A DNA stretch of 64,000 nucleotides from Nemophila menziesii. Its lineage: Eukaryota > Streptophyta > Magnoliopsida > Boraginales > Hydrophyllaceae. The translations under genes were made by a program, and so were the position numbers. Where the stretch lies: the NCBI GenBank assembly GCA_029959085.1, contig JARWIR010000005.1:33163350-33227349 (forward strand). The letters are read 5' to 3'. Under the pieces are notes generated by a model that was given only the letters and a program-made list of their open reading frames with translations, ran no database searches and was not told the DNA's origin. Shown in pieces: positions 33,782 to 44,949 of the stretch. Every line of letters begins with the position of its first letter. The first letter of the stretch is position 1.

Positions 33782-34984
33782 CTATTGCCTCGCATCATTG
33801 ACATCCAAGGTTGGAATTGCTGGACCTTTCGTTAATTGCTCAAGGAGTTTCATGATGTGCACTTGATTAGCATTGATTTGTGCCACATCATTGACTAAGG
33901 AAGTTTGAGTTGCTTCGAATTTTGTTAAAAGCTCCTCCATCTTCTCTTGCCAATTTTGCTCCTTTTCTTCTTTCGAGACTTGCGTAGAACCCGCTCTTCG
34001 AAGAATTTTCTTGATCCAAGCATTATAAATATAACTCATTTTAAATTCGAGTTTCTCTTCTTCACCCAATACTACATTCGCTTTTCGCACAAGACACGTG
34101 ATCATAGTAGAAAATTTAACATTATAAACTGATTTAGGAGAGACCAAAAATCGTATCACCTCCTCATAGATCAACTGTGCCACATCAACTTCTTCTCCTC
34201 TCAAAATACAGTCCAACAGTAGAGCGTACTTCATAGTCACATCCAAAGTTCGTGTGTTCCCAAAGATATTAGGGACAAGGAAATTGTGCCAAATTCGCGC
34301 ATCCGCTTGAAGATATTTGTAAGGCCAAGGTGCCTTTAATTCTCCCTTATGTGATTGCACTTTCTCTTTGTCTAATACATGCTCAAAAAGTAATTCCTCA
34401 TCAAAGATTTTTCGCTTAGCAACTGCTTCCTCAAATTTGCAAAAACATTTCAGTTTCTTAAACTTGAAGTGGTTCCTAATCTCCTCAACTGTGAAAGGAA
34501 CTAACTTTCCTCTAACCGGAACACCATTACTATCTCGGCTAAAGAGGCCTAAATAGAATTCCAAAACTAATTCATGACATAATTCCAAACGTCTTACCAT
34601 GAACGTAGACCAACCCAATTTCTCACCAAGCTCTAAGAATCTTGCATATTCTCCATCTCTAATTTCTTCCTTGAATACTTTCTCATAAGCAAAAGGTAGT
34701 TCTTTTAATTGTTTCTCTGCAGAAGTCTTCAGGGCCCTTGAAGTATCCACTTTCTCTATAGGTATAAGATCTTGTTGAGGTTGTGTTCTATCCTTTGCAT
34801 AAGAGTAAATCTTTTTGCCATTACGGTCAAACAAAGGTATCCCACTCTTTTCAACTTTCTCTTTACCCTTTGATTTAGAACTAGCACCTTTGTCAATTGA
34901 TTTCTTCTTGTTTAAATCCAATCCCTTGTTGTTCTTCACCTCCCTCTTGTTAGCTAAGATTTTTGTTCTATTAGTCATCTTCAA
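33782..34984 (-). CDS. second ORF of element 1, plant transposon-associated protein
   Basis: An intact 400-codon frame lies 3' of the gag-protease frame in the position where Athila elements carry an env-like ORF. Residues 1-55 are strongly basic (NKKKSIDKGASSKSKGKEK). Residues 85-330 resemble the plant mobile-element domain I know as PF20167, with RFLELGEKLGWSTFMVRRLE, ELVLEFYLGLF, VRGKLVPFTVEEIRNHF and the downstream WHNFLVPNIFG. The last 60 residues are predicted coiled coil (EKEQNWQEKMEELLTKFEATQ). No signal peptide or membrane segment is visible, so it is not an obvious envelope protein. Its function is unknown. A TTTGAGTTGGGGG tract lies just upstream of its start codon. Confidence 0.7.
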   Translation of the reverse strand: MKMTNRTKILANKREVKNNKGLDLNKKKSIDKGASSKSKGKEKVEKSGIPLFDRNGKKIYSYAKDRTQPQQDLIPIEKVDTSRALKTSAEKQLKELPFAYEKVFKEEIRDGEYARFLELGEKLGWSTFMVRRLELCHELVLEFYLGLFSRDSNGVPVRGKLVPFTVEEIRNHFKFKKLKCFCKFEEAVAKRKIFDEELLFEHVLDKEKVQSHKGELKAPWPYKYLQADARIWHNFLVPNIFGNTRTLDVTMKYALLLDCILRGEEVDVAQLIYEEVIRFLVSPKSVYNVKFSTMITCLVRKANVVLGEEEKLEFKMSYIYNAWIKKILRRAGSTQVSKEEKEQNWQEKMEELLTKFEATQTSLVNDVAQINANQVHIMKLLEQLTKGPAIPTLDVNDARQ

Positions 34985-34987
34985 TTA

Positions 34988-35000
34988 ACCCCCAACTCAA
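34988..35000 (-). other. polypurine-like tract before the second ORF of element 1
   Basis: In element orientation TTGAGTTGGGGGT ends four bases before the start codon of the second ORF. It is one of four such tracts in the element. Confidence 0.55.
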
Positions 35001-35404
35001 AGCTTAAGCAACCCTTGAAATTTGAACTTGTGAATTAATGATTGAACAAGCTTGATTTGGCTTAGGAAATATGAATTGATGATTAATCTCTATGTGGGTG
35101 AGGTGGATTTGTAATGGGTTGGTTTGGATTTAAGAAATTGTAGGATGAATTTTGAAATTTTGGCTCTTTGATTCTTCAATTTGAATGGATTTGGTGAAGA
35201 TTGGGTGTTTGATTCTCTCTTGTAATGATGTGGAGAGAAGGTTTGATATGTTTTTCTTGATGATTGGGTAGTGTTTTGGTGATTGGTGAAGGTTTTGATG
35301 AGCTTCAATGGAGTTAGGGGAGTTTTGGAGAGAAGAAAGAGGTTTAAGGTTTAATAAATTCGGAATAATAAGCTTTAGATCTTCATATAGCCTTGAAACC
35401 CTTT

Positions 35405-35800
35405 ATTTTCTCTCTCTGGCGGCTTGTGCGGACTACCCCTGCGGACCATGGGGTATACCGCGGGGTACACCGCGACATCTGATGTTCGAAAATTTTTGCT
35501 CACTGGTTAACACCCGTGGTAGGACCCCGTGGCACGTGTTTCTGGGCTGCGGACTAGGGCGCGGTACACCGGAGGGTACCCCGCGCCTTCTGTAGCTATC
35601 TCTGTCAAAACACCCGTGGCATCTACCCCGTGGCACGCGTTTTTGAGGCGCGGACCATGGCACGGTATAGGGGGGTAGTCTGCGGGTCATTTTTCTCGGT
35701 TTCTGGATCAAACCCGTGGCTCCACCCGTGGCACGTGTTTTGACCACGCGGACCATCCCTGCGGTATAGGGGGTACACCGTGGGGTAGTCCGCGCAGGTC
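35405..35800 (-). repeat. GC-rich palindromic tandem array, element 1
   Basis: About four degenerate units of roughly 90-110 bases each combine GCGGACCATGG, GGTATA or GGTACACCGCGG, and CACCCGTGG with CCCGTGGCACGTGTTT. Many words are self-complementary (CCGCGGGG, GGTACACC, GGCACGTG). The array lies between the gag-protease frame and the second ORF. GC content jumps far above the surroundings. Open frames on both strands through it are artefacts of composition. Confidence 0.7.
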
Positions 35801-35964
35801 ATTATTGCGCTCCAATTTTTTTTTGTTTTCTTCCCTAACTCGATTCCAATTCCTACACACCAAAAACACTAATACCTTTCTCAAATATGCATTATCAACT
35901 AAAACCAACTAAAATAAACTTAAACTAAAAACGTAAAAGACATGAAAACATAAAAAAAAACTAC

Positions 35965-36006
35965 GGGTTGTCTCCCGTACAGCACTTTTGTTTTACGTCT
36001 TTCAAA
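35965..36006 (-). other. conserved GGGAGACAACCC motif, element 1
   Basis: In element orientation the end of the gag-pol frame is followed by GACGTAAAACAAAAGTGCT and GGGAGACAACCC. The same words follow the gag-like frame of element 2 (52150-52190). A motif of this kind after pol is familiar from Athila-like and other plant Gypsy elements. Confidence 0.65.
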
Positions 36007-36025
36007 GTTAGACGTGTTACCTCTG

Positions 36026-38896
36026 TCAAGATTTGTGAATATAGCCTCCCCAACAACGAGTAAGGCTCTGAACGTCAACCAATCTGCGCTTGACCCCAGT
36101 TTTGGGGCGAATTTCTATCACCTTGGATGAAACAACCTTAGTGACAATGAATGGTCCCATCCACGAGTCTTTGAAACTTCGTGGCCTATTCTCGCGTTTG
36201 TGGGCTTTCCATAGGACTTCATGGCCAACCCCAAACTCAATGTTTGGCTCAGTATCCACAGGGTTTAAGTGGATCTTCTCAAGAGGGACTTTGTGATGTG
36301 AAAGGCTGTGGATGATAGGAACGGTGGCATCTAACTTCCTCGGTTTCTTACCCAAGACATAGAAGGTCTCGGATACATTCTTTGCATGAAGGGTGATGGT
36401 CCCATCTTGGAAGTTGATCACACTTTGACATGTGGCCATGAAAGGCCGTCCAAGTATGATTGGAACCTGCTTATCTGCATCAAACTCAAGAATAACAAAG
36501 TCAATGGGGATGGCGATATTACCTGCACGGACTAAGACGTCCTCCACTGTTCCCCATGTCCTTTTCACTGAGTTGTCAGCAAACTGCAACTTCACTGGAG
36601 TCTTCTCTGATTTCTGAAGTCCAAGTCTCTCGAACACGGATTTAGGCATAAGATTCACACCAGAACCCACATCGTACATAGCTTTCACTTTGAGCCTACC
36701 ATGTAATTGAATAGGAAGGTTGAAACTCCCCGGATCTTTAAGTTTTGTTGGTAGCTCTCTTTCACTTCTTCTTGAAACCCTCAGGTTCTCTCTCGGGATC
36801 TCTACACTCGCCTCTTTCTCCGGAATAACTTGCGTATAAACTTGTTGCGGTGTAAGTCCTCTCTTAGCTATCTCAAGCATTTGGGCGTTGATATTTCCAG
36901 GTTGGTACGCCTCTACAAATGCTTTGAGAACAGTGTCATCCTTAGGATTTGTATCAGGAATAGCTGATGACACTGGTTGAACAATAGGTGGCGGTTCCAC
37001 CTTCTCTTCTTCTTTCTCTTCATGCACAGCAGGTGCAACTTCATCTTCAACCTTTGATTCCTTCTTTGAGTCTTCCTCCTCTTTCTCTTTAGCCAACTCC
37101 GCTGCATATTCCACTACCGATCGAATCTCCTCTTGCACCTTCCTCAGTAACTCTATAAATTCGTCTTTCTCTTGATCGTCCTCCACATAAACTTCAGAAC
37201 AGTCAGATTCCACGGGGCTAGACTTGGTTGGTTCTTCTTCAATACTGGGAACTTCCATGGCACTAATGGCAGCATGTGGTGCTTCCTTCGCTTCTTTAAT
37301 CTCAAGGCATATAGCCTTGCAAGCTTCGAACCCATCATTGTCTTCACCTCCTTCGATTGCCTTTACTTCTTTTTGTTCTACTACACTTGTTAACACTTTG
37401 TTTAACTGTGTTACTTGAGTACTTAGCATCTGAAGTATGGCATCGTGTCCTCGGACTTTCTCTTCTTGAGCGTTTATAGTTGTGTTCAAACGGTCTAGAG
37501 CTTGTACTATCTGTGTATGGTCCATAGATCCTTCTTGCGGGTACTGAGGTAAAGCTTTCTGCTCTAATGAATCGGTATAGGCGTCTTGAGCAGGTTGTTG
37601 TGGAGGAGCAGGTCTATTCTGATATTGGTTTTGGTACTGACCTCTCTGTTGGTAAGAGTTGTTCTGGGGTCGCGGTTGATAATGACCAGGATTAGCGGCC
37701 CCTTGTGGATTTGAATACTGCATACCCGGGTGGTTGCGATTGCCCCATCGGTTGGATATAAAGTAAACAGATTGCGGATTTGATTCGCACTCTTCCCATA
37801 AATGATCGTTAACTCCATATTGTTGACAACCTTGTGTTTCTTGTACTACCTTTGGATCGGCTAAATTCTTCTCCATTGTGATTCTCAGCTCCTTGATTTG
37901 ATTCTCTAACGAGGATATTTGAGCTGAGTTCGCAGTTTCTGCATCTAAACGAAGCGTTCCTCGGGTCTTTGCTACAGAAGCTCGCGTTGAAGGCCAACTT
38001 CTTTCTTGTTCCATAATATTCTCTAACACCTCAGAAGCTTCATTGTGATTCATGGACACAAAATTACCCTTTCCAATGTTATCCACCTTTTCTCTACCTT
38101 TATCATTAAGACCTTCATAGAACATAGCAAGTTGTAGAGCAGGTGTATAACCATGGAGCGGACATCTAGTTAATTTTTGTTGAAACCTTGTCCATGCTTC
38201 TCCCACTGTTTCTCCATCTTCTTGAGAAAATCTTGCAAGCTCGGTTTGATCTTTGAGTCTCATGCTCTTCGGATAAAATCGGTTAAAGAACGCGGCTTGA
38301 AGTTCTCTCCAAGAGTGAATGGTTCCATGTGGTTGCCTTTCTAGCCAATCTCTAGCTCTTCCAGTCAAGAAAAACGAAAACATATGACAATACAGTTGCT
38401 CGCGTGTAATGCCAGGAGTAATGTAGGCATCACAAATCTGCATGAACTTCTGAATCGCTTTTACCGGATCTTGAATAGCTGTACCAGTATAGAGTCAGAA
38501 ACTTTGAAATTGACTGAGCATACCCAGATCGGGTCTAAATTTGATGTTCGGAATCTCAGGAGGGCGGTAACCAATTGGTTGAACATGGAATGGTACATTA
38601 AGGCCAGGTAAGTCTTGTTCAACTCTGTTCTGTTGATTATTAAGATTATTCCCATTACCTTCTCCTGCTGGTAGTTGTTGTCCTTCTTGTCCACCGAGTG
38701 GTGGATCTTGTTGACCGAGAGGTGGTCCAAGTGGTGGATCTTGTTGCAATCCTCCTCCTGGTAATTGTTGTCCTCCTACTGGTGGGGTTAGTTGGGCTGC
38801 CATAACTCTTCTCAAGGCTCTTTCCTCACGAACTCGTTTGTTGTAAGGTCTGAAGCTCCTCTCAGGCTCCGATAAAGGAGGCCAAGAATTAAACAC
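36026..38896 (-). pseudogene. gag-protease fused to integrase C-terminal tail, one in-frame stop
   Basis: One frame runs from the ATG at 38896 to the stop at 36026 and is interrupted only by a TGA at 38495-38497 (codon 134). Downstream of the stop comes a retrotransposon gag domain (TGRARDWLERQ, WRELQAAFFNRFYP, MFYEGL). A degenerate zinc knuckle follows, CQQYGVNDHLWEEC, with Tyr for the second Cys, then Gln/Asn-rich and Glu-rich linkers. Next is an aspartic protease (AMYDVGSGVNLMP, with the catalytic D-S/T-G reading DVGSG, and ILGRPFM), about residue 590 of the 805-codon part. The last 90 residues (GHEVLWKAHK, WMGPFIVTKV) match the C-terminus of an integrase. Reverse transcriptase, RNase H and the integrase core are deleted between these parts without loss of frame. 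Confidence 0.85.
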
Positions 38897-39033
38897 TGTG
38901 AAACCTGAAAAAGACTAAAGCAAACCACAAACGTAAATCTGGAAAAATAAAAACTAAACTAAAAACAGAAAAGTAAAAACTAATTAGAAACTAAAACTCG
39001 AAATAGATAACCCACACGCTAACGAGACACAAG

Positions 39034-39051
39034 TCCCCGGCAGCGGCGCCA
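39034..39051 (-). other. primer-binding site of element 1 (tRNA-Asp type)
   Basis: In element orientation the 18-mer TGGCGCCGCTGCCGGGGA lies six bases after the 5' LTR. It is complementary, with one mismatch to the usual GTTGCC, to the 3' end of plant tRNA-Asp, the known primer of Athila elements. Confidence 0.85.
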
Positions 39052-39057
39052 AAAACT

Positions 39058-42000
39058 TGGTGTCGCCTAGGGTGTGATAAAAATAAGATAAAATTAAGCC
39101 AAGAAACTACGCACTCTCACCCTAGACAGGCACAGTACTGCAAGTATTACAGGACGTATGCAAGTTTTAATGATAAATAGAGTTCGTTCTCAGGGACTTA
39201 AGTGTGCTAATCGCGTGAGTAAGAATATCGAGTAAAAGTAAATAATTAGAAAACAGTAAATTAAAGCAAGTAATTTTCGAGATTAAGAATTAAAACTAAG
39301 AAAATAAAGACAATAAAATAAAATACGAAGAATGTGAGATGAGAAATATAGCTTAGGTTTTGCTAGTATGCACTAATCCTTCTAATTCTATCTATAAATC
39401 TAGTTAATAAGTGGTGGGGCCTAGGGTGTGATAAAATAAGATATAAAATAAGTGCAAAAACACCCTAGAACTACACGGTTCTGCAAGTATACAGATCGTA
39501 TGCAAGTTTTAGATAAAGATTCGTTCCGCAGAGACTACAGAGGTTAGGAGAATCTTATGCAAATAGCAAGTGCAAATAATTAAAGCTAGAACAACTAAAC
39601 GCAATTAAAAGTAAAGACAAATAGATTTTTGTTGATTTTCTAATAAACTAAATTAAACTAAGGAATTAAAAGACAGAAAAATAAATATGAAAGAGAAGTG
39701 ATATGAGAATATAGCTTAAGTTATTAGCATGTAATCCCCACTAGTTTTGCCGTTCTAAACATGTAAGGGTGAATTATGTAGTATTTCCCTAATCGGTCCC
39801 AATATGCTATCGGTAGTTTAAAATAGGATTTACCTGTGTCAATAAGGCTTCCTAAGCAAACTTTTCCTGTAATTGGTAAAGAGTCACAAGACTCAACCAT
39901 AGTGATTATCTAACTAGGTTGGGTTGTCAGATCAAACCTAAAACTAAACGTTATGTGCTAAACATGTAATTAAACACCGTTGTCAATGGTATCCTAATTA
40001 CTAGATGGTAATTCTAATGGCGGCCGTCCACAAGAACACAGAATATAAATTCAAACACATAAACAGAGAATAAAAACTATAATTCTATTTAAAACATTAA
40101 ATTCCCAAATTAGATAGATGTCAATCAAAACTAGGGTTCATACATATATGCTAAAACTTAAGCTAAAGAAAATTAGTTCATGAAAGAAAAGAAAGAAATT
40201 ACAAATCTAAAGGTAGAAGAAGACATTGTTGATGACAGCTCCTTCCAGACTTCTCTCTTGTGTTCTAAGCTTCCTCTTGGTTTAAGGTTTCACCAAGGAT
40301 GATTTAAGAGTGTTAAGAGGCTGTATTTATAGGTTAGAGGTTGACCTAATTCGTTTCTTTAGAGATAAGTTAAGTAATGGACTCCTAGCCCAACTCAAAT
40401 TCGTATGGAAATAAAGATAAACACTGCTGCGTTGTTTTGGTCATAACTTCTTTATTATTGGTCCGATTTTGCTCCACAAGATACCAAAAGAATCGCAACA
40501 GAATTATCTAGACCCTTTAGGAGTAATGTACCAAATTCGGCCTCTTTATTAGGTAAAAACGCCTATCTTTGCAGAATCCCAGATTTAGGCAGCTTTTCCT
40601 TTTCCATCTTTTTAGCAATTATTTCCTTATCTCCAGTTTCCATGCATATCTCCTTCCATAAGTTGTTGTCTTTGACTTGGACTCTAATTAATCTCCATAA
40701 TTATCTTTAAAGTTTCACACTAAATAAACAATTAAACCCAATATGCTCTAAAAATAATAATTCTACAAATCAAGACCCAAAATAGGAAAGTGCACTAAAT
40801 TAAGCTAAAATCAACCTATAAACTAATAAATAAGCCTAAAATGATGTCTCATGAGTGTATTTTACTATCACAAATGAGGAGACATCAATAAGGGAGAATA
40901 TTAGCTCTTGGTATACTTAGTCAGGATTCTAAATTCCCCAATCTTAGACCTTGAGAGCGACTAAGGGGGCTACGTCACAACCAAGAAGTGATTTCAAATA
41001 GGGTTATCAAACGCCACTAAGTCCCTAAGCAAATATTGCAATCTTGGTGATACGGTGGTTAAAACAAACCCTAATGACTATCTAGTTAGAAGTATGTTTT
41101 GTCAGAACTGCTATCGACACTAGACATTATGTGGTGGTTCAATAGTTAAACACCCTGTCAAGGAGACCATCTAACTACTCTTAAAACAATCCTAAAGTGA
41201 TCAGTTCTAGGAAAACATTAAATCAAAACACATAAACAAATATAAAGTAAGTAGCTAATATCAAATTAAAACATATAACTCCCAAAGAAACTTAGATAGA
41301 AGAATTAGAATTCATAGATTATACATATGCAAAACCCAAGCTATGGGGAGTTTAGTTCATACCTGAAGGAAATAAACTAAAATAAATTACAAAAGACATC
41401 ATCTTGCTCTCTACAATAAACTGGAAGAATAAAACCTTAAGAACTAATTACTATGAGGCAAGGATTAAGAGAGGTGAATCACAATATTTATAGGTGTTTA
41501 GAAGACCTAATTCGTTTTCTTGAGGAGGAGTTAAGGTAATGGACTTCTAGCCTAACTCAAATTCGTATGGAAATAAAGATAAACACTGCTGCACCGTTTT
41601 GAGCATATCTTCTTCGTTATTGGTCGGATTTTGCTCCATAAGATACCAAAAGAATCGCAACAGAATTATCTTGACCCTGTAGAAGGAAATTACCAAAATC
41701 GGCCTATTTCTTAGGTAAAAACGCATATCTTTGGACGTGTATGCAGAATCCCAGATTTAGGCAGCTTTTCCTTTTCCATCTTTTTAGCTTTTGTTTCCTT
41801 ATCTCCAATTACTATGCAAATCTCTTTCCATAAGTTGTTGTCTTTGACTTGGACTCTAATTAAGCTCCATAATTATCTATAAAGCTACACACTAAATAAA
41901 CAATTAAACCCAATATGCTCTAAAAACAATAATTCTACAAATCAAGACTCAAAATAGGAAAGTGCACTAAAACTCAAGAAAATCGACATTAATGACTTCT

Positions 42001-42058
42001 AATCACTTAAAATGATGTCTCATCTTAACATTAATCTATCACAAATGAGGAGACATCA
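39058..42058 (-). repeat. 5' LTR of element 1, interrupted by a solo LTR
   Basis: 3001 bases instead of about 1.53 kb because of an insertion at 39412-40887. Without it the sequence is about 99% identical by eye to 30661-32194, apart from one ~15-bp deletion near 41485. Confidence 0.93.
39412..40887 (-). mobile_element. nested solo LTR of a related Athila-type subfamily
   Basis: The insertion is flanked by ATAAG at 39407-39411 and 40888-40892. It has the same termini as the host LTR (TGATGTCTCC start and GGCCCCACCA end, in element orientation) and about the same length (1476 bases), but it is clearly more diverged from the host LTR than the two host LTRs are from each other. It arose by integration and LTR-LTR recombination after element 1 inserted. 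Confidence 0.93.
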
Positions 42059-42860
42059 GAGGTTGAAAAAAAATGTATTCTGTGAAAGTGGATAACAACA
42101 AAAATGGATATAATTGCAATTAAATATCATTATAATGACAAGGGGATTCACTTATTTTAGATACAATATAAATTTTTTGTATAGATTTTTTATGGTGTAA
42201 TTGGCAGTGTTGGTAAGGATAGGAGGGGGTGTTCCAGTAGTTGTGCCAAATAGATATCTACGTAAAAATAATTAGAAAACCGTGGATTAATTTTTTACCT
42301 TAATTTAGACGGTCTATTCTTGTTGATGGTGTCGCAAGAAGGGTTAATGATGATGGGTATGGGGATTAGGGGGGTTATTGAAAAAGTTTAAAAAAATTTA
42401 GGGGCAAGTTTTTATTTTTGGATTAAGATGGAAAGATGTTTGAAAATAAAATAAAATAAAATTGGGGGTTAATTTAAATCCTTTATGCTTTTGGGTTTAG
42501 GTGGGGGAGATATTTGACAAAAATATAAAACATTGGAGATAATTTAGATTTTTACATTTATAGGTTAAGTGGAGAGGTGTTGGAGAAAAAATAAAAAAAA
42601 TTTGAAGGCTACTTTTGTTTTTTTATAACTTATAGGTTTAAATAGTAATTTAAATTTTATTTTATTAATGTTTTCATTATTTTTGTTTTTATGATTATTA
42701 ATATCGAAAAATAAATCTATGTTAGTCAATTGGCCGACTATGGAAAAATAGGCGAAAGGGGCACCGTGTCATAAAAATAAAGTTCATGGGATAGGTAGAT
42801 AATATTTTTAAAGTAAGGAGTAAGATGTGAAACCGCCCAAAATTTAAGGAACAATGAGAT

Positions 42861-42862
<2 letters not shown>

Positions 42863-42908
<46 letters not shown>
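42863..42908. repeat. (TA)n microsatellite
   Basis: About 23 perfect TA/AT units. Confidence 0.9.
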
Positions 42909-42912
<4 letters not shown>

Positions 42913-43469
42913 TGTGTTTGTGTATGCGTGTGTGTTTGATGTGGCAAGTAGGGGAAAACAATTGTTAATTGCGAATCCTTTTTGACAACCCGTTATAATA
43001 CTTAATATTTAAACCTCGTGCATGGACTCCAGAAAATTTACAACGAATCTGATTTTCGAAAAATTGACTCCTCTTAGATAATTATTAATCGGAGTACTCT
43101 TTTTCATTTTAATTGATTTTGTATCGAAACCCTGGGTATTAAAAGTGGGAGAGATCAAGTTTCAAGAAATAGTGAATGGTCTTATCAATAAAACAACGTA
43201 TAACAATTGTACTTGGGATGTTAAATAACTCTAGTCGATGATAACATCACAATTGTCATCGCTATATCAGTATCGTACATGAGACTTTAACCTCATATTA
43301 TATATGTTTGTATGTGGCGATAGACTTCTACTTTACTCCATATACTACACACATCATATTCACTTAAGATCAAATGTGGTGATTAATATCAAAAATTTAA
43401 AATTTTAATTTTGAAAGGTTAATTAAAGTAATATTTGGAATATACAATGTTTTATACTAAAATAAATGA

Positions 43470-43640
43470 ACAAGCTAAGATCGATAGTTATCTAGTGGTT
43501 AGAGTACTCTGCATACCAAGAGGTCATGTGATTGAATCTTACTGGAGTCAAAATAACTTTGAGTCCAAAGTGACTCTCAAATGTATCCAAAAAATGAACA
43601 AGTTTCAATTTTTTTATTAATAGTTGTAATATATATAGAG
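43470..43640 (+). mobile_element. candidate tRNA-derived SINE
   Basis: The head resembles a tRNA promoter: TATCTAGTGGTTAGAGTACT (A box) and, 30 bases on, GGTCATGTGATTGAATC (degenerate B box GGTTCGAATC). A CAT triplet sits where an anticodon would be, but the stems do not close, so it is not a working tRNA. The rest of the body is unrelated to tRNA and ends in a T-rich stretch. A target duplication was not identified. Confidence 0.45.
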
Positions 43641-44949
43641 GATACATAATATCTCTTATAGGAAGTGTGTTTGAATTGTCTCCCCAAGTTGACTCGAATC
43701 TTTATTCGAAGAAATTTATATGTCCACAAGATATGGATACACGGTTTTTTTATTGTTTGGCTGATTGAGAGACCAAATATATTAACAGGACAAAAGAACT
43801 TTGCAATTTTTCTCTATTGGTTGTGTTTTGTTGTCTCTGAGGGTATAATTTTCAACTAGAGAATAAAGTCCTAAAAGTCTGTTATAGGTGGATTCTCTTT
43901 TGAGTACAAAAGAGATTTCTGTTACCACCAAAAAACTATGTGGGTCATGATACGGGTTAACACATCTTAGACACTCGATCTGATGCAAATTCTAATAATA
44001 GTGGTCAATATTGTGATGATTTTTTATATAAACTGGGATTATTATTAATTAAGATACTAATCATCCATCTTGATGATGCTATTTATTTATCGTAAATATA
44101 TATTATAGTTATATTATATTTATATTTTTTATACAAATTTATAAGTATGGTGACATAAGAGAATTACATATAATTAAAATATACTATAATTTTTTTCAAT
44201 ATTATATTAGTTTCATGTAAGTTATGATTTGATTACAAATCTAACATTATTTCAAATTAGAATGAAATGTCATATTAATAAATAGTTTATAAAACTTTCA
44301 AATGTCTTATAAGTAGAAATAACTCAAATACTAATAATAAATATTATAGGAGTTGTCGTTAAACGTTTATGAATATCAAACCTTTTTAATTTAAAATTCC
44401 TAAACTTGTCACTTATTATATTCATTTGCATCATTTGATACCTCAAATTAACGATAATATTTTCACACCTCTTGCCACTTTTTTAATATTTTTTGTATAA
44501 ATTATTTTCAAATATATAAGGGATCTAATTTACAATTTTGTTCAAAATTTTTAAATCTTTTTAATACATAGTGATATTAGAATATGTTATGAAAATCAGA
44601 ATACACCTTTTGGTATAATTTTCAAATTCAAGGATTTTGAATTAATAGATATTTAAAAAAAATTGTATTTCTTATAGATCATAGTTACCATCATTAGTTA
44701 CTTCATCAGTAATGGAAACTAAAACTAAATATTTCATTATTGATCCATACCACCATAAATACTTTTAATTTAAAAAAATTCATTAAGATACCTAATTATT
44801 TATCAATAATGTTAAATCATTAAATATGTTTAAATCATATCCTATTTGCTTTCCTTGATATTTTTACATAAATAATATAGACTAAAGTTATATTTCTACA
44901 TAAACATATACACAATATATGGAGGTTGACAAACATAAACAATGAAGTT

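Larger units (their letters stand above)
30661..42058 (-). mobile_element. complete Athila-type LTR retrotransposon, non-autonomous (element 1)
   Basis: The element lies on the minus strand and is bounded by the 5-bp duplication GAGGT at 30656-30660 and 42059-42063. It starts TGATGTCTCC and ends GGCGACACCA in its own orientation. In element order it has: 5' LTR (39058-42058, itself interrupted), PBS, broken gag-protease with an integrase tail, GC-rich palindromic array, second ORF, non-coding hairpin region, polypurine tract, 3' LTR. Reverse transcriptase, RNase H and the integrase core are missing, so it needs proteins supplied in trans. A hand count gives about 18 substitutions and one ~15-bp indel over about 1.5 kb of LTR, which indicates a fairly recent insertion. 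Confidence 0.93.
42064..44945. other. AT-rich spacer with one SINE-like sequence, no gene
   Basis: Apart from a TA microsatellite (42863-42908) and a tRNA-like SINE candidate (43470-43640), nothing is recognisable. Open frames here are short and AT-biased without domains. Confidence 0.5.

Noticed and set aside
33782..34984. Retroviral-type envelope protein
   Set aside because: The position is env-like, but there is no signal peptide, no membrane segment and no glycoprotein pattern.
35308..35908. Frames through the GC-rich array of element 1
   Set aside because: Repeat-derived, open on both strands, between the recognised ORFs.
43470..43545. A working tRNA-Met gene
   Set aside because: A CAT triplet is present, but the acceptor, D and T stems do not pair and the B box is degenerate.
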